This document shows, piece by piece, positions 22,504 to 33,858 of a stretch of 33,956 nt of DNA. Every line of letters starts with the position of its first letter. Position 1 is the first letter of the stretch. The notes beneath the pieces are model-generated. The model was not told the origin of the DNA. It worked only from the letters and a program-made list of their open reading frames with translations, and made no database searches. The stretch is from the NCBI GenBank assembly GCA_025363435.1, contig JANYDY010000046.1, positions 1 through 33,956 on the forward strand, read 5' to 3'. Both the position numbers and the translations under genes were made by a program. The stretch comes from Betaproteobacteria bacterium (GTDB lineage Bacteria > Pseudomonadota > Gammaproteobacteria > Burkholderiales > SG8-41).

Positions 22504-22517
22504 GTTGTGCGCACAAC
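22504..22517. promoter_or_regulatory. 14-bp perfect palindrome upstream of oxidoreductase operon
   Basis: GTTGTGCGCACAAC is fully self-complementary with a central CG, the symmetry type of LacI-family operators, and starts 69 bp before the Gfo/Idh start. It could be an operator. No regulator gene is adjacent. Confidence 0.4.
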
Positions 22518-22524
22518 GCAGAAA

Positions 22525-22554
22525 TGCGCCTGCGCAATTTACAGCGCAGGCGCA
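22525..22554. repeat. REP-like palindrome (GCGCCTGCGC core)
   Basis: TGCGCCTGCGC (22525-22535) pairs perfectly with GCGCAGGCGCA (22544-22554) around AATTTACA. The same GCGCAGGCGC core occurs in the larger inverted element after the downstream gene (24770-24858), so both probably belong to one repeat family. It may also act as a terminator for the preceding small gene. Confidence 0.6.
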
Positions 22555-22572
22555 GCCTGATACATTCGGGCG

Positions 22573-23583
22573 ATGACTACAAAAACAGTTGGATGGGGAC
22601 TCATCGGGACCGGCAAGATCGCAGACGATCGCATTCTGCCCGGCATTAATGCCTTCACCGGCAATAAACTCGTCGCCGTGGTCAGCCGCGAGCAATCGCG
22701 TGCCGACCTGTTCGCGAAAAAATTCGGCGCGCAGCATGCGTATACGAATTACGCCGACATGCTGGCGAATCCCGACGTGCATGTCGTGGCGATTCATACG
22801 CCCAACGACAAACACGCAGAGGAAGCGATTGCCGCCGCGCGCGCCGGCAAGCATGTGTTTTGCGACAAACCGATGGCGACCACCGTCGCCGACGCCGAAC
22901 GCATCGTGCGCGAGTGCGAAAAAGCCGGCGTCAAGCTCGGCGTCAACTTCCACAACCGCTTCATGCCCTGCTTCATTGAAATGAAGCGCATCATCGACAG
23001 CGGTGAAATCGGCCAGGTCATGCTGGCGCAGCTCGAAGCCAGCCCCGGCGCGCGGCCGGGCGGCACGCTGTCGAGCTGGCGCGTCGATCCAAAGTCGGCC
23101 GGCCTCGGCACCAGCAATTCGATCGGCGTCCACGTTTTCGACATCCTGCGTTATCTGCTGTCCGACGAAATCACCGAAGTGACCAGCCTGTTCGACACGC
23201 CGCGCAATGTCATGGAACAGATCGCGCTGTCGATCTTCCGCTTCGGCAAAGGCGCAATGGCGCAACTCACCGTCCACGAAATCGCGCCCTACCCGCACAA
23301 CGACATCGTCATTCAAGGCAGCAAAGGCCGCATCACCGGCCACGGCTTGACGCGTAGCCGCGCCGGCGGTGTCATGGAAGTGCTGACTGCCGACGGCAAA
23401 ACGCGCACGCAGGAATTCCCCGCCACCAACGCACACGCGGCATGCGTCGCTGCCTTCAGCACGATGGTGCGCGACAATCTGCCGGTTACGCCGTCGGGCA
23501 TCGACGGCCTGCGCAGCGTGCAACTGACCGAAGCGATGGCCAAATCGGCTTGGGATAAAGTAACCGTGAGGCTGGCATCATGA
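22573..23583 (+). CDS. Gfo/Idh/MocA-family oxidoreductase
   Basis: 336-residue NAD(P)-dependent oxidoreductase. The Rossmann domain (1-125) has GLIGTGKIADD (dinucleotide motif at 9-19), VVAIHTPNDKHAE and CDKPMATT with K99-P100, the family's (E/D)KP motif. The C-terminal alpha/beta domain contains LGVNFHNRFMPCF and SNSIGVHVFDILRYLL with the likely catalytic His. Members oxidise sugars, inositols or hydroxy acids; the substrate is not evident. Its stop overlaps the start of the FMN-dependent oxidase gene (ATGA), so the two are made together. The ribosome site is weak. Confidence 0.92.
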   Translation: MTTKTVGWGLIGTGKIADDRILPGINAFTGNKLVAVVSREQSRADLFAKKFGAQHAYTNYADMLANPDVHVVAIHTPNDKHAEEAIAAARAGKHVFCDKPMATTVADAERIVRECEKAGVKLGVNFHNRFMPCFIEMKRIIDSGEIGQVMLAQLEASPGARPGGTLSSWRVDPKSAGLGTSNSIGVHVFDILRYLLSDEITEVTSLFDTPRNVMEQIALSIFRFGKGAMAQLTVHEIAPYPHNDIVIQGSKGRITGHGLTRSRAGGVMEVLTADGKTRTQEFPATNAHAACVAAFSTMVRDNLPVTPSGIDGLRSVQLTEAMAKSAWDKVTVRLAS

Positions 23584-24767
23584 GCGACCCGACACTGGGT
23601 GCATATAACATTTTTGATCTGCGCGAGATGGCGCAGAAACGCGTGCCTAAAGGCGTGTTCGAATTTGTCGATCGCGGCACCGAAGACGAGGTCGGCCTGC
23701 GCAACAACCGCGAGGCCTTCGAGCGCATCAAACTGAAACCGCGCACGCTGGTTGACGTTTCGACACGCAATCAGGAAATCGAACTGTTCGGCCACAAGCA
23801 CAAGATGCCGATCGGTATCGCGCCCACCGGCACTGCGGGCCTGATGTGGTATCAGGGCGAAATCGCGCTGGCGAAAGCCGCCGCCGCCGCGGGTATTCCG
23901 TTTACTCTGGCAACCGGCTCGCAGACAGCGATGGAAAAAGTCGCCGAGGCGGTGCCCGGCGCGCGTCTGTGGTTCCAGCTCTATATGTGGCCCGACCGTT
24001 CGTTATCGCATCAACTGGTCGAACGCGCCAAGAATGCCGGCTTCGAAGCACTGGTCGTCACCGTTGACGGCGCTGCCGCGGGAAACCGCGAATACAATAT
24101 GCGAAACGGTTTCACCATGCCCTTCCAGTACACGCGGCGAAATATCTGGGACGTGTTGAAACACCCGCGCTGGATGTTCGGTGTGCTCGCCCGCTACATC
24201 CTCACCACCGGCATGCCGCGCTACGAAAATTATCCAAGCACGATCAAGACCAAAATCACCGGCCTGCCGATGGGCCGCGCCAGCCTGCGCACCGATTCGC
24301 TGAACTGGGACGATCTGCGCCAGCTGCGCAAAATGTGGCCACACAAATTTATTGTCAAAGGCATCATGCATCCGCAGGACGCCATACTCGCCGCTGACTG
24401 CGGCGCCGATGCCATTGTCGTTTCCAACCACGGCAGCCGCAATCTCGACGTCACCATGGCGCCGGTCGAAGTGCTGCCCGAAATCGTCGAGGCCGTCGGC
24501 AAGCGCGTGTCAATTATTGTCGATAGCGGTTTCCGTCGCGGCAGTGACGTCGTCAAAGCGCTCGCACTCGGCGCCAACATGGTTTACGTCGGCCGCTCGA
24601 CGCTCTACGGCACCGGCGCCGGCGGTGAAGCAGGTGCAGCGCGCGCCATCTCCATTTTCCGCGAGGAAATCGACCGCGTCATGGCGCTGATCGGCTGCCG
24701 CAGCATTGCCGATCTTGGTCCGCAATATCTGGTGCTGCCGAAAAACGTCAAAACGCCGCAGAGTTGA
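23580..24767 (+). CDS. FMN-dependent alpha-hydroxy-acid oxidase/dehydrogenase
   Basis: 395-residue member of the L-lactate/mandelate dehydrogenase and glycolate oxidase family, turning an L-2-hydroxy acid into the 2-keto acid. Seen: FEFVDRGTEDEVGLRNNREAF, PIGIAPTGTAGLMW, WFQLYMWPDR, VTVDGAAAGNRE, FIVKGIMHPQDA with K260, SNHGSRNLD with catalytic H284 and R287 (most relatives have NHGGR), and IVDSGFRRGSDVVKALALGA plus VGRSTLYG for phosphate binding. The stretch 175-235 could hold the membrane-binding loop of the lactate dehydrogenase type. It is the second gene of the coupled pair. Confidence 0.92.
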   Translation: MSDPTLGAYNIFDLREMAQKRVPKGVFEFVDRGTEDEVGLRNNREAFERIKLKPRTLVDVSTRNQEIELFGHKHKMPIGIAPTGTAGLMWYQGEIALAKAAAAAGIPFTLATGSQTAMEKVAEAVPGARLWFQLYMWPDRSLSHQLVERAKNAGFEALVVTVDGAAAGNREYNMRNGFTMPFQYTRRNIWDVLKHPRWMFGVLARYILTTGMPRYENYPSTIKTKITGLPMGRASLRTDSLNWDDLRQLRKMWPHKFIVKGIMHPQDAILAADCGADAIVVSNHGSRNLDVTMAPVEVLPEIVEAVGKRVSIIVDSGFRRGSDVVKALALGANMVYVGRSTLYGTGAGGEAGAARAISIFREEIDRVMALIGCRSIADLGPQYLVLPKNVKTPQS

Positions 24768-24769
24768 CG

Positions 24770-24858
24770 TTGTGGCGCAGGCGCGCCCCGCCTGCGCGAA
24801 GCACCAAGCTATCAATTTGCAATGGTTGTTTGACGCAGGCGAGGCGCCTGCGCCACAA
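24770..24858. repeat. REPIN-like inverted pair of REP hairpins
   Basis: Outer arms TTGTGGCGCAGGCGC (24770-24784) and GCGCCTGCGCCACAA (24844-24858) are perfect inverted copies over 15 bp. Each half also folds by itself: GCGCAGGCG/CGCCTGCGC on the left, CGCAGGCG/CGCCTGCG on the right. Two REP hairpins in opposite orientation with a spacer is the layout of a REPIN. It fills the gap between convergent genes and may end both transcripts. No REP-associated transposase is in the window. Confidence 0.75.
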
Positions 24859-24881
24859 AGGCTGTCGCACGATTACGCCGC

Positions 24882-26306
24882 TCAATTCATACCGAGCAGG
24901 CGGTGCAGATGGCGCGCGAAATCCGTGTTGTCCTGCCAGCCGCGGAACAGCCGCGCGCCGGGCCCGATCGCGCCAATCGCCACCGGCTCGACGGTGTGCC
25001 CGCCGGTGCCCCAGTAAATGCCGGTCTGACGCGACACCATGCGCGACAATGCAGTCGATGTCACGTAGTATGAAAAATTACGCTCAAGCGGCTCGCCTTT
25101 GAACATTGCCGCGCGCAAATCATCATCCAATTTGAAACCGGGATAATGTTTCGCCAATAAGGCGTCGAGCATTTCATTGGTCGGTTTTTTGCCCAATTTC
25201 TCAACCATGCCCGCAATCGACAGCGTAATGCCTTCCAGCATTTTCAGTCTCGCCACGTCGACGTACAAACGGTTTTTGCTCGACGTCGAAGACAGATCAA
25301 TCAGTGCGTAGGTCGGCGACAAACCGCCGGTTTCATGGTCGGCCGCCACCAGCACCAGGGTATCCGGATGGCTGCGCTGATATTCAATCGCCACCTGCAC
25401 CGCCTTGTCAAAAGCCCATAGCGCACGCATCAGGGCCGCCGCATCGTTGGCATGCCCCGCCGTGTCGGTGTTTTCATTTTCGACGAACAGCACGAAGCCG
25501 TTCGGGTTGTTGCGTTCCAGCGCCTTCAGTGCAGCCGCGGTCATCTCCGCCGTACTCGGCTCTTTCACCGCGTCGCGGTCGAGTTCAAGGTCGAGGTCTT
25601 CATCGGAAAACAGGCCGAGCAGCTTCGCGGCGTTCGCTGCATTCAGGGCAGCGCTATCGCGCACCACTTGCCAGCCCTTGCCGGCAAACGCCGCGATCAC
25701 ATCGAGCGCGTCCTTGCGCTTGCCGCCGGCCTTTGCCGGAAGAAAATATTCGGCGCCGCCGCCCAGCAGCACATCGGGCTCGAGTTGCAGATATTGATCG
25801 ACAATCGACTGGTAATTGCCGCGATCCGTCGCATTGACGCTGAACGCCACCGGCGACGCGTCGTAAACCGTCGCCGTGGTGACGAGGCCGATGCGTTTGC
25901 CGCGCGCCTTCGCCGCCTGCATCAGCGTGGTATGGCGCTGGCCGTCGGGCGTCATCGAAATCGCAAAGTTATTGACCTTGCGCCCGGTCGACATCGCCGA
26001 TGCGGCGGCCGCCGAATCGGTGATAAAGGCATTGGCCGGATGTGTCGACAGCAGACCGAGCGTGCCTTCGCGAAACATGACGTCGGTCACGGCAAATCCC
26101 TCGTTGCGCAAATGGCGCGCGGTGTACTTGCCGAATTCCCATTGCGTCGGTGCCGTGCCGTCGGCAAACATGATGATGATGTTCTTCGGTGTGCCGGCCT
26201 GCCCCTCTCCCGCCGGCAATGCGGTGCAGCCGGTGGCCAGCAAGGCCACCGCCAGCAAAAGCCACCGGCCCAATACCGATATACCTGAAAACAATCGCGT
26301 ATTCAT
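24882..26306 (-). CDS. Alkaline phosphatase lipoprotein
   Basis: 474-residue PhoA-superfamily phosphomonoesterase. Signal WLLLAVALLATGC with C27 as likely lipidation site (the -3 residue is Ala, a weak lipobox). Active site: D49 in IIMFADGTA, nucleophile S98 in FITDSAAAASAMSTG, metal ligands E276, D281 and H285 (FVENENTDTAGH), D323 and H324 in AADHETGG, and H437 in GTGGHTVEP. All ligands of the two-zinc site can be placed. The ATG at 26306 has GGAGGGG upstream and opens the signal peptide. It diverges from the oxoprolinase-type gene; no pho-box could be recognised with confidence. Confidence 0.93.
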   Translation of the reverse strand: MNTRLFSGISVLGRWLLLAVALLATGCTALPAGEGQAGTPKNIIIMFADGTAPTQWEFGKYTARHLRNEGFAVTDVMFREGTLGLLSTHPANAFITDSAAAASAMSTGRKVNNFAISMTPDGQRHTTLMQAAKARGKRIGLVTTATVYDASPVAFSVNATDRGNYQSIVDQYLQLEPDVLLGGGAEYFLPAKAGGKRKDALDVIAAFAGKGWQVVRDSAALNAANAAKLLGLFSDEDLDLELDRDAVKEPSTAEMTAAALKALERNNPNGFVLFVENENTDTAGHANDAAALMRALWAFDKAVQVAIEYQRSHPDTLVLVAADHETGGLSPTYALIDLSSTSSKNRLYVDVARLKMLEGITLSIAGMVEKLGKKPTNEMLDALLAKHYPGFKLDDDLRAAMFKGEPLERNFSYYVTSTALSRMVSRQTGIYWGTGGHTVEPVAIGAIGPGARLFRGWQDNTDFARHLHRLLGMN

Positions 26307-26328
26307 ATCCCCTCCGTGCCGCCTTGAA

Positions 26329-26334
26329 ATTATA
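26329..26334 (-). promoter_or_regulatory. -10 box for the alkaline phosphatase gene
   Basis: Reads TATAAT on the minus strand, 22 bp before the ATG, with the ribosome site between. No clear -35, so an activator may be needed. Confidence 0.45.
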
Positions 26335-26356
26335 GGCACAGTATATACGAGCGGCA

Positions 26357-26383
26357 CTGCCGCCTTGCTGCCGCCTTGCTGCC
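26357..26383. repeat. 11-bp tandem repeat in divergent promoter region
   Basis: CTGCCGCCTTG occurs twice head to tail, followed by CTGCC (2.45 units). It lies between divergent genes, where the -35 regions would be. It could be iterated regulator sites or simple slippage. Confidence 0.6.
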
Positions 26384-26449
26384 TAAGGGTGGTGCTGATA
26401 TGTTCACCGTGTTGCTTCTCAATCCGCCACTCCGCCAAAGCTGAAAGCC

Positions 26450-30085
<3,636 letters not shown>

Positions 30086-30104
30086 CAGAATATCGAAACC
30101 AGCC

Positions 30105-30228
30105 CGTCACTCCCGCGAAGGCGGGGGTCCAGAGATGGTCGTTGCATACTAAATATCGTGATTTGCGCCCCCATCCTACCTTTCCCCGCAAGCGGGAGAA
30201 GGGGATACCCGCCTTCGCGGGAATGACG
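30105..30228. repeat. 124-bp inverted repeat element (GAAGGCGGG family)
   Basis: A 24-base left arm (30105-30128, core CCCGCGAAGGCGGG) and a 24-base right arm (30205-30228, core CCCGCCTTCGCGGG) are inverted copies matching at 21 of 24 positions. A further hairpin CCCGC AA GCGGG lies inside near 30184-30195. Each arm is itself partly palindromic. It resembles dispersed intergenic repeats common in betaproteobacteria. It lies between the oxoprolinase-type gene and the next operon. Confidence 0.75.
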
Positions 30229-30272
30229 TTTCTTGTAAGAGCAGTAAAAATTAAAGTAGTCCGTCAGACCAT

Positions 30273-31235
30273 ATGAAAAACCTTCCGCTTCCCTTCATTG
30301 CCGCACTTGCAGTGATTGCACTGCCTGCATTCGCGCAAAAATATCCATCCAAACCGATCCGCATGATAGTGCCCTACACGCCGGGCGGCCCGACCGACAT
30401 CCTCGCCCGCGCCGTCGCGCAGTCGATGAACGAAGCGTGGGGGCAGGCGGTGATCATCGACAACAAGCCCGGCGCCAGCGGCAATCTCGGCACGGCCATT
30501 GCCGCGAAATCGCCGGCGGACGGCTATACCCTCGCTACGGTCGGCATTTCGTATTCAGTGGCGCCGGCACTTGAAGCAAAGCTTGGCTACGACCCGGTCA
30601 AAGACCTGACACCGGTTGCGCTGTTCGCCAGCGTCAACAATCTGCTGGTCGTGCATCCATCGCTGCCGGCCAAATCAGTAAAAGAATTGATCGCCTTCGC
30701 GAAAGCGCGCCCCAATGAAGTGAGTTTTGCTTCCGGCGGCCCCGGCGGCGCGCAACATCTGGCCGGCGAACTGTTCAACAGCCTGGCCGGCATCCATATG
30801 CAGCACATCCCGTACAAAGGCAGCGCACCGGGGCTCACCGCCTTGATCGGCGGCGAAGTCATTGTCGGCTTTTCCGACATGTTGATTACGCTGCCGCATG
30901 TAAAATCGGGCAAGTTGCGCGCGCTCGCCGTCACCGGTGCGACGCGCTCCGGCTTGATACCCGAATTACCGACGGTCAGCGAAGCCGGCGTGAAGGGATA
31001 TGCGGTCACTGCGTGGTTCGGTTTGCTGGCGCCGAGCGGCACACCTGCTGAGATCATCAATCAACTCAACGCCGAAACCGTCAGAAGCCTGAAAACACCG
31101 CAGATGAAAGAGCGCCTCGCCGCGCTCGGCGCCGATGCGGCGGCAGGCAGCACCGAACAGTTCGCCACTTTCCTGCGCAGCGAAATGGCGAAATGGGCGC
31201 AGGTCGTGAAGTCTGCCGGTATCCGTGGCGAATAA
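30273..31235 (+). CDS. Bug/TctC-family periplasmic solute-binding protein
   Basis: 320-residue Bug receptor opening a four-gene operon. Signal peptide 1-21 (LPLPFIAALAVIALPAFA) before QKYPSKPIR. Motifs: IVPYTPGGPTDILAR, DNKPGASGNLGTAI, SPADGYTLATVG, HIPYKGSAPGLTALIGGEV and SEAGVKGYAVTAWFG. The first ligand loop has GGPTD, differing from the other four copies. Its partner genes (CMD-family protein, hydroxyacid dehydrogenase) suggest a carboxylate ligand. The ATG has no strong ribosome site. Confidence 0.94.
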   Translation: MKNLPLPFIAALAVIALPAFAQKYPSKPIRMIVPYTPGGPTDILARAVAQSMNEAWGQAVIIDNKPGASGNLGTAIAAKSPADGYTLATVGISYSVAPALEAKLGYDPVKDLTPVALFASVNNLLVVHPSLPAKSVKELIAFAKARPNEVSFASGGPGGAQHLAGELFNSLAGIHMQHIPYKGSAPGLTALIGGEVIVGFSDMLITLPHVKSGKLRALAVTGATRSGLIPELPTVSEAGVKGYAVTAWFGLLAPSGTPAEIINQLNAETVRSLKTPQMKERLAALGADAAAGSTEQFATFLRSEMAKWAQVVKSAGIRGE

Positions 31236-31247
31236 AAAAGGAATCCA

Positions 31248-31793
31248 ATGGCACGCGTATCCCTGATCGACGAAAAAGCCCACCCCGAACTCGAGAAACT
31301 CATTTCACGCATCCGCGGCGGACGCGGCGGACGCCTGCTCAACATTTACAAGATGCTGCTGCACAGCCCGGCGCTCGCCGAAAAATGGCTCGACCAGGTC
31401 TCAGCGGTGCGCTGGCAGACTGATCTCGACGGCAAAATCCGCGAACTCGTCATCATCCGCATCGGCCTCATCAACCGCGTTGAATATGTGATCAAGGCGC
31501 ACGTGCCGGCATTCGCCGTGCGCGAAGGCCTGACCGTCGAGCAATGCGCGGCGCTCAGCGACTGGCAGGCATCAGCGCTATTCGACGATCAGCAGCGCGC
31601 CGCACTCGCCTACGCCGATGCGATGACGCAACAAGTACAGGTCCCCGGCGAAGTGTTTGCGACGCTGAAAGATTTTTACACCGAAAAGCAGATCGTCGAA
31701 CTCACCGTTCTGATCGGCACTTACAACATGCACACACGCGTACTGCAGGCGCTGGAAATCGATGCCGAAACACCCGCGGCGCCGGCACCATGA
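31248..31793 (+). CDS. Carboxymuconolactone decarboxylase-family protein without redox cysteines
   Basis: 181-residue all-helical CMD/AhpD-fold protein. E66 (GKIRELVIIRIG) and H85 (VIKAH) of the AhpD active site remain, but the two cysteines of the CxxC motif are V78 and V81, so it cannot be an alkylhydroperoxidase of that type. The only cysteine lies in EQCAALSD. Relatives in catabolic operons are annotated simply as CMD family. It starts 12 bp after the Bug stop with AAAGGA upstream, and its stop overlaps the dehydrogenase start (ATGA). It probably acts as a decarboxylase, lactone hydrolase or accessory protein; undecided. Confidence 0.87.
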   Translation: MARVSLIDEKAHPELEKLISRIRGGRGGRLLNIYKMLLHSPALAEKWLDQVSAVRWQTDLDGKIRELVIIRIGLINRVEYVIKAHVPAFAVREGLTVEQCAALSDWQASALFDDQQRAALAYADAMTQQVQVPGEVFATLKDFYTEKQIVELTVLIGTYNMHTRVLQALEIDAETPAAPAP

Positions 31794-32872
31794 GCGCGCG
31801 CCCGGTTATCGTTATCGAAGACGATCCTTTTCCGCGCATTCTGCAAGTCATCCTCGATCCGAACGTAAGCACCGAACGGCGCGACGCCTTCGCCCATTTC
31901 ATGGCGCACGACGTGCCGGATTTCGCCGGCTGGTGCGCGGAAACGCGCGCCGGTGTGCCGTCGCTCTACCCGTCCGATGTGCGTCTGGTTTCATCGCAGG
32001 AAGAATTGCGCGCGAATCTGCCGGACGCCACGGCGGTGATCGTCGAATCGTTGACCATAGGCGCTGAAGAACTCGCCCTCGCGCCGCATCTCAAAGCGGT
32101 GCAGAAATACGGCACCATCACGCGCAGCATCGACAGCGCCGCTTGCGCTGCACGCGGCGTGCCGGTGCTGACGCTGCGCCGCCGCGCCAACATCGCCTGC
32201 GCCGAACACAATATGGCAATGATGCTGACGCTCGCACGCAAACTGCATCGCATTACCGGTCTGATCAGTGCTGAACAACTCAAAGCCGCCGGCTATTCAC
32301 CGACCACTTTCGACCGCCGCCACACCGCCTACTCGGGCTGGCCGCGCATCCAGAATCTCAAGATGTTGCACGAAGCGACCCTCGGCATCATCGGCATGGG
32401 CGAAATCGGTCGCGAGCTGGCGGTGCGTGCCGCCGCCTTCGGCATGCGCGTGATTTATTTTCAACGCAATGCACTCACCGCCGATGAAGAAACGCAGTTC
32501 AGCGCAAGCCATGTGCCGCTCGACACACTGCTCGCCGAATCCGACTGGGTCAGCATTCAGTTGCCGGAGACCAAGGCAACGCACAACTTTATCGATCGTG
32601 AAAAACTCGCGAAGATGAAACGCGGCGCCTTCCTGATCAATGTGTCACGTTCGGGCATTGTGGATCGCGACGCCTTGATAGCAGCGCTCAAGTCCGGACA
32701 TCTCGGCGGCTTCGCGCTCGATCCGCTTTATGAAGAACCCGGCCGCAGCGACGACGAGTTGCTGCAATTCGACAACGTGATGCTGACACCGCATACCGCC
32801 GCGCAACCGCGCTTTAATGCTTTGAACGATTTTCGCGATCTGCTGGCCGGGCTCGCCAAGGTACTCGCATGA
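31790..32872 (+). CDS. D-2-hydroxyacid dehydrogenase (NAD-dependent)
   Basis: 360-residue member of the D-isomer 2-hydroxyacid dehydrogenase family (phosphoglycerate/glyoxylate/formate dehydrogenase group), interconverting a 2-keto acid and D-2-hydroxy acid. NAD fold: LGIIGMGEIGREL with G202, G204 and G207. Catalytic trio: R287 in NVSRSGIVD (usually ARG), the acid pair E315/E316 in LDPLYEEPG, and H335 in LTPHTAAQ. An N-terminal extension of about 80 residues (FAHFMAHDVPDFAGW, LYPSDVRLVSSQEEL) is longer than usual. The start at 31790 is fixed by the ATGA overlap with the CMD gene, and its stop overlaps the next Bug gene in the same way, so the three are tightly coupled. Confidence 0.92.
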   Translation: MSARPVIVIEDDPFPRILQVILDPNVSTERRDAFAHFMAHDVPDFAGWCAETRAGVPSLYPSDVRLVSSQEELRANLPDATAVIVESLTIGAEELALAPHLKAVQKYGTITRSIDSAACAARGVPVLTLRRRANIACAEHNMAMMLTLARKLHRITGLISAEQLKAAGYSPTTFDRRHTAYSGWPRIQNLKMLHEATLGIIGMGEIGRELAVRAAAFGMRVIYFQRNALTADEETQFSASHVPLDTLLAESDWVSIQLPETKATHNFIDREKLAKMKRGAFLINVSRSGIVDRDALIAALKSGHLGGFALDPLYEEPGRSDDELLQFDNVMLTPHTAAQPRFNALNDFRDLLAGLAKVLA

Positions 32873-33825
32873 AAATTTCAGGATTTGCACTGCTATTGAT
32901 GACCTGCTGCCTTGCACAGGCGCAGACCTACCCGACCAAACCGGTGCGCCTGATCGTGCCCTTTCCGCCCGGCAGCGCCACCGATGCGGCAGCACGCGTG
33001 GTCGTGGTAAAACTATCCGAAGCACTCGGCCAACCGGTCGTCGTCGACAACCGTTCGGGGGCGAGCGGCAATATCGGCGTCGAGCTCGGCGCGCGCGCGG
33101 TGCCCGATGGTTATACTTTGTCGATCGGCACCACCAGCACGCACGCGGTCGGCCCCGGCACCAGCAAAAACCTCGCCTACGATCCGATCAAGGATTTTGC
33201 GCCGGTGTCGCTGGTCGGCAGTTCGCCTTATGTGCTGGCGATACATCCGTCCGTCACAGCAAACAATCTGCGTGAATTCATCGCGCTGGCGAAAACCCGC
33301 CCCGGCGAATTCCGTTATGCCTCGGCCGGCAATACCAGTCTTGCGCATCTCGCCGGCGAACTGCTGTCCAACATGGCCGGCATCAAACTCAATCACATTC
33401 CCTACAAGAGCTCAGCGCTGGCGGTAGTTGATCTGTTAAGCGGCCGCATCGAAATTCAGTTCGGCACCATTTCACCGACGCTACCGCATATCCGCAGTAA
33501 CCGGCTGCGCGCGCTGGCGGTGACCGGCACGACACGAGTCGGCGCGCTGCCCGATACGCCGACAGTCATCGAGTCAGGCCTGCGTGGTTATGAGGTCACG
33601 CTGTGGTTCGGCATACTGGCGCCGGCGCGCACGTCAGCGGCGATCGTGACGCGGCTCAACCGCGAAATCGTCACTGTGATTTCCAACGCCGAAATGAAGG
33701 AAACATTGAATGCGCAGGGCGTGCAGCCGGGCGCCGGCAGTGCGGCGGCGTTTGCGTCGCTGATTCAGTCGGAACTGGCGAAATGGCGCGGGGTCGCGAA
33801 GACCGCCGGCATCGAAGGCGACTGA
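32869..33825 (+). CDS. Bug/TctC-family periplasmic solute-binding protein
   Basis: 318-residue Bug receptor closing the operon. Signal peptide 1-18 (SGFALLLMTCCLAQA) before QTYPTKPVR. Motifs: IVPFPPGSATDAAAR, where the usual second Gly of the ligand loop is Ser (GSATD); DNRSGASGNIGVELG; HIPYKSSALAVVDLLSGRI (SS instead of GG); and ESGLRGYEVTLWFG. These changes in both ligand loops suggest a different ligand from the first Bug in the operon. Its ATG overlaps the dehydrogenase stop. Confidence 0.94.
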   Translation: MKISGFALLLMTCCLAQAQTYPTKPVRLIVPFPPGSATDAAARVVVVKLSEALGQPVVVDNRSGASGNIGVELGARAVPDGYTLSIGTTSTHAVGPGTSKNLAYDPIKDFAPVSLVGSSPYVLAIHPSVTANNLREFIALAKTRPGEFRYASAGNTSLAHLAGELLSNMAGIKLNHIPYKSSALAVVDLLSGRIEIQFGTISPTLPHIRSNRLRALAVTGTTRVGALPDTPTVIESGLRGYEVTLWFGILAPARTSAAIVTRLNREIVTVISNAEMKETLNAQGVQPGAGSAAAFASLIQSELAKWRGVAKTAGIEGD

Positions 33826-33858
33826 AGCAGTCTGCCTCACGTCTCTGCGTAATGCGGA

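Noticed and set aside
22492-23523. 343-residue minus-strand open frame opposite the Gfo/Idh gene
   Set aside because: Composition is shadow-like and the plus-strand frame carries clear oxidoreductase motifs.
31248-31793. AhpD-type alkylhydroperoxidase
   Set aside because: Both active cysteines are replaced by valine (V78, V81).
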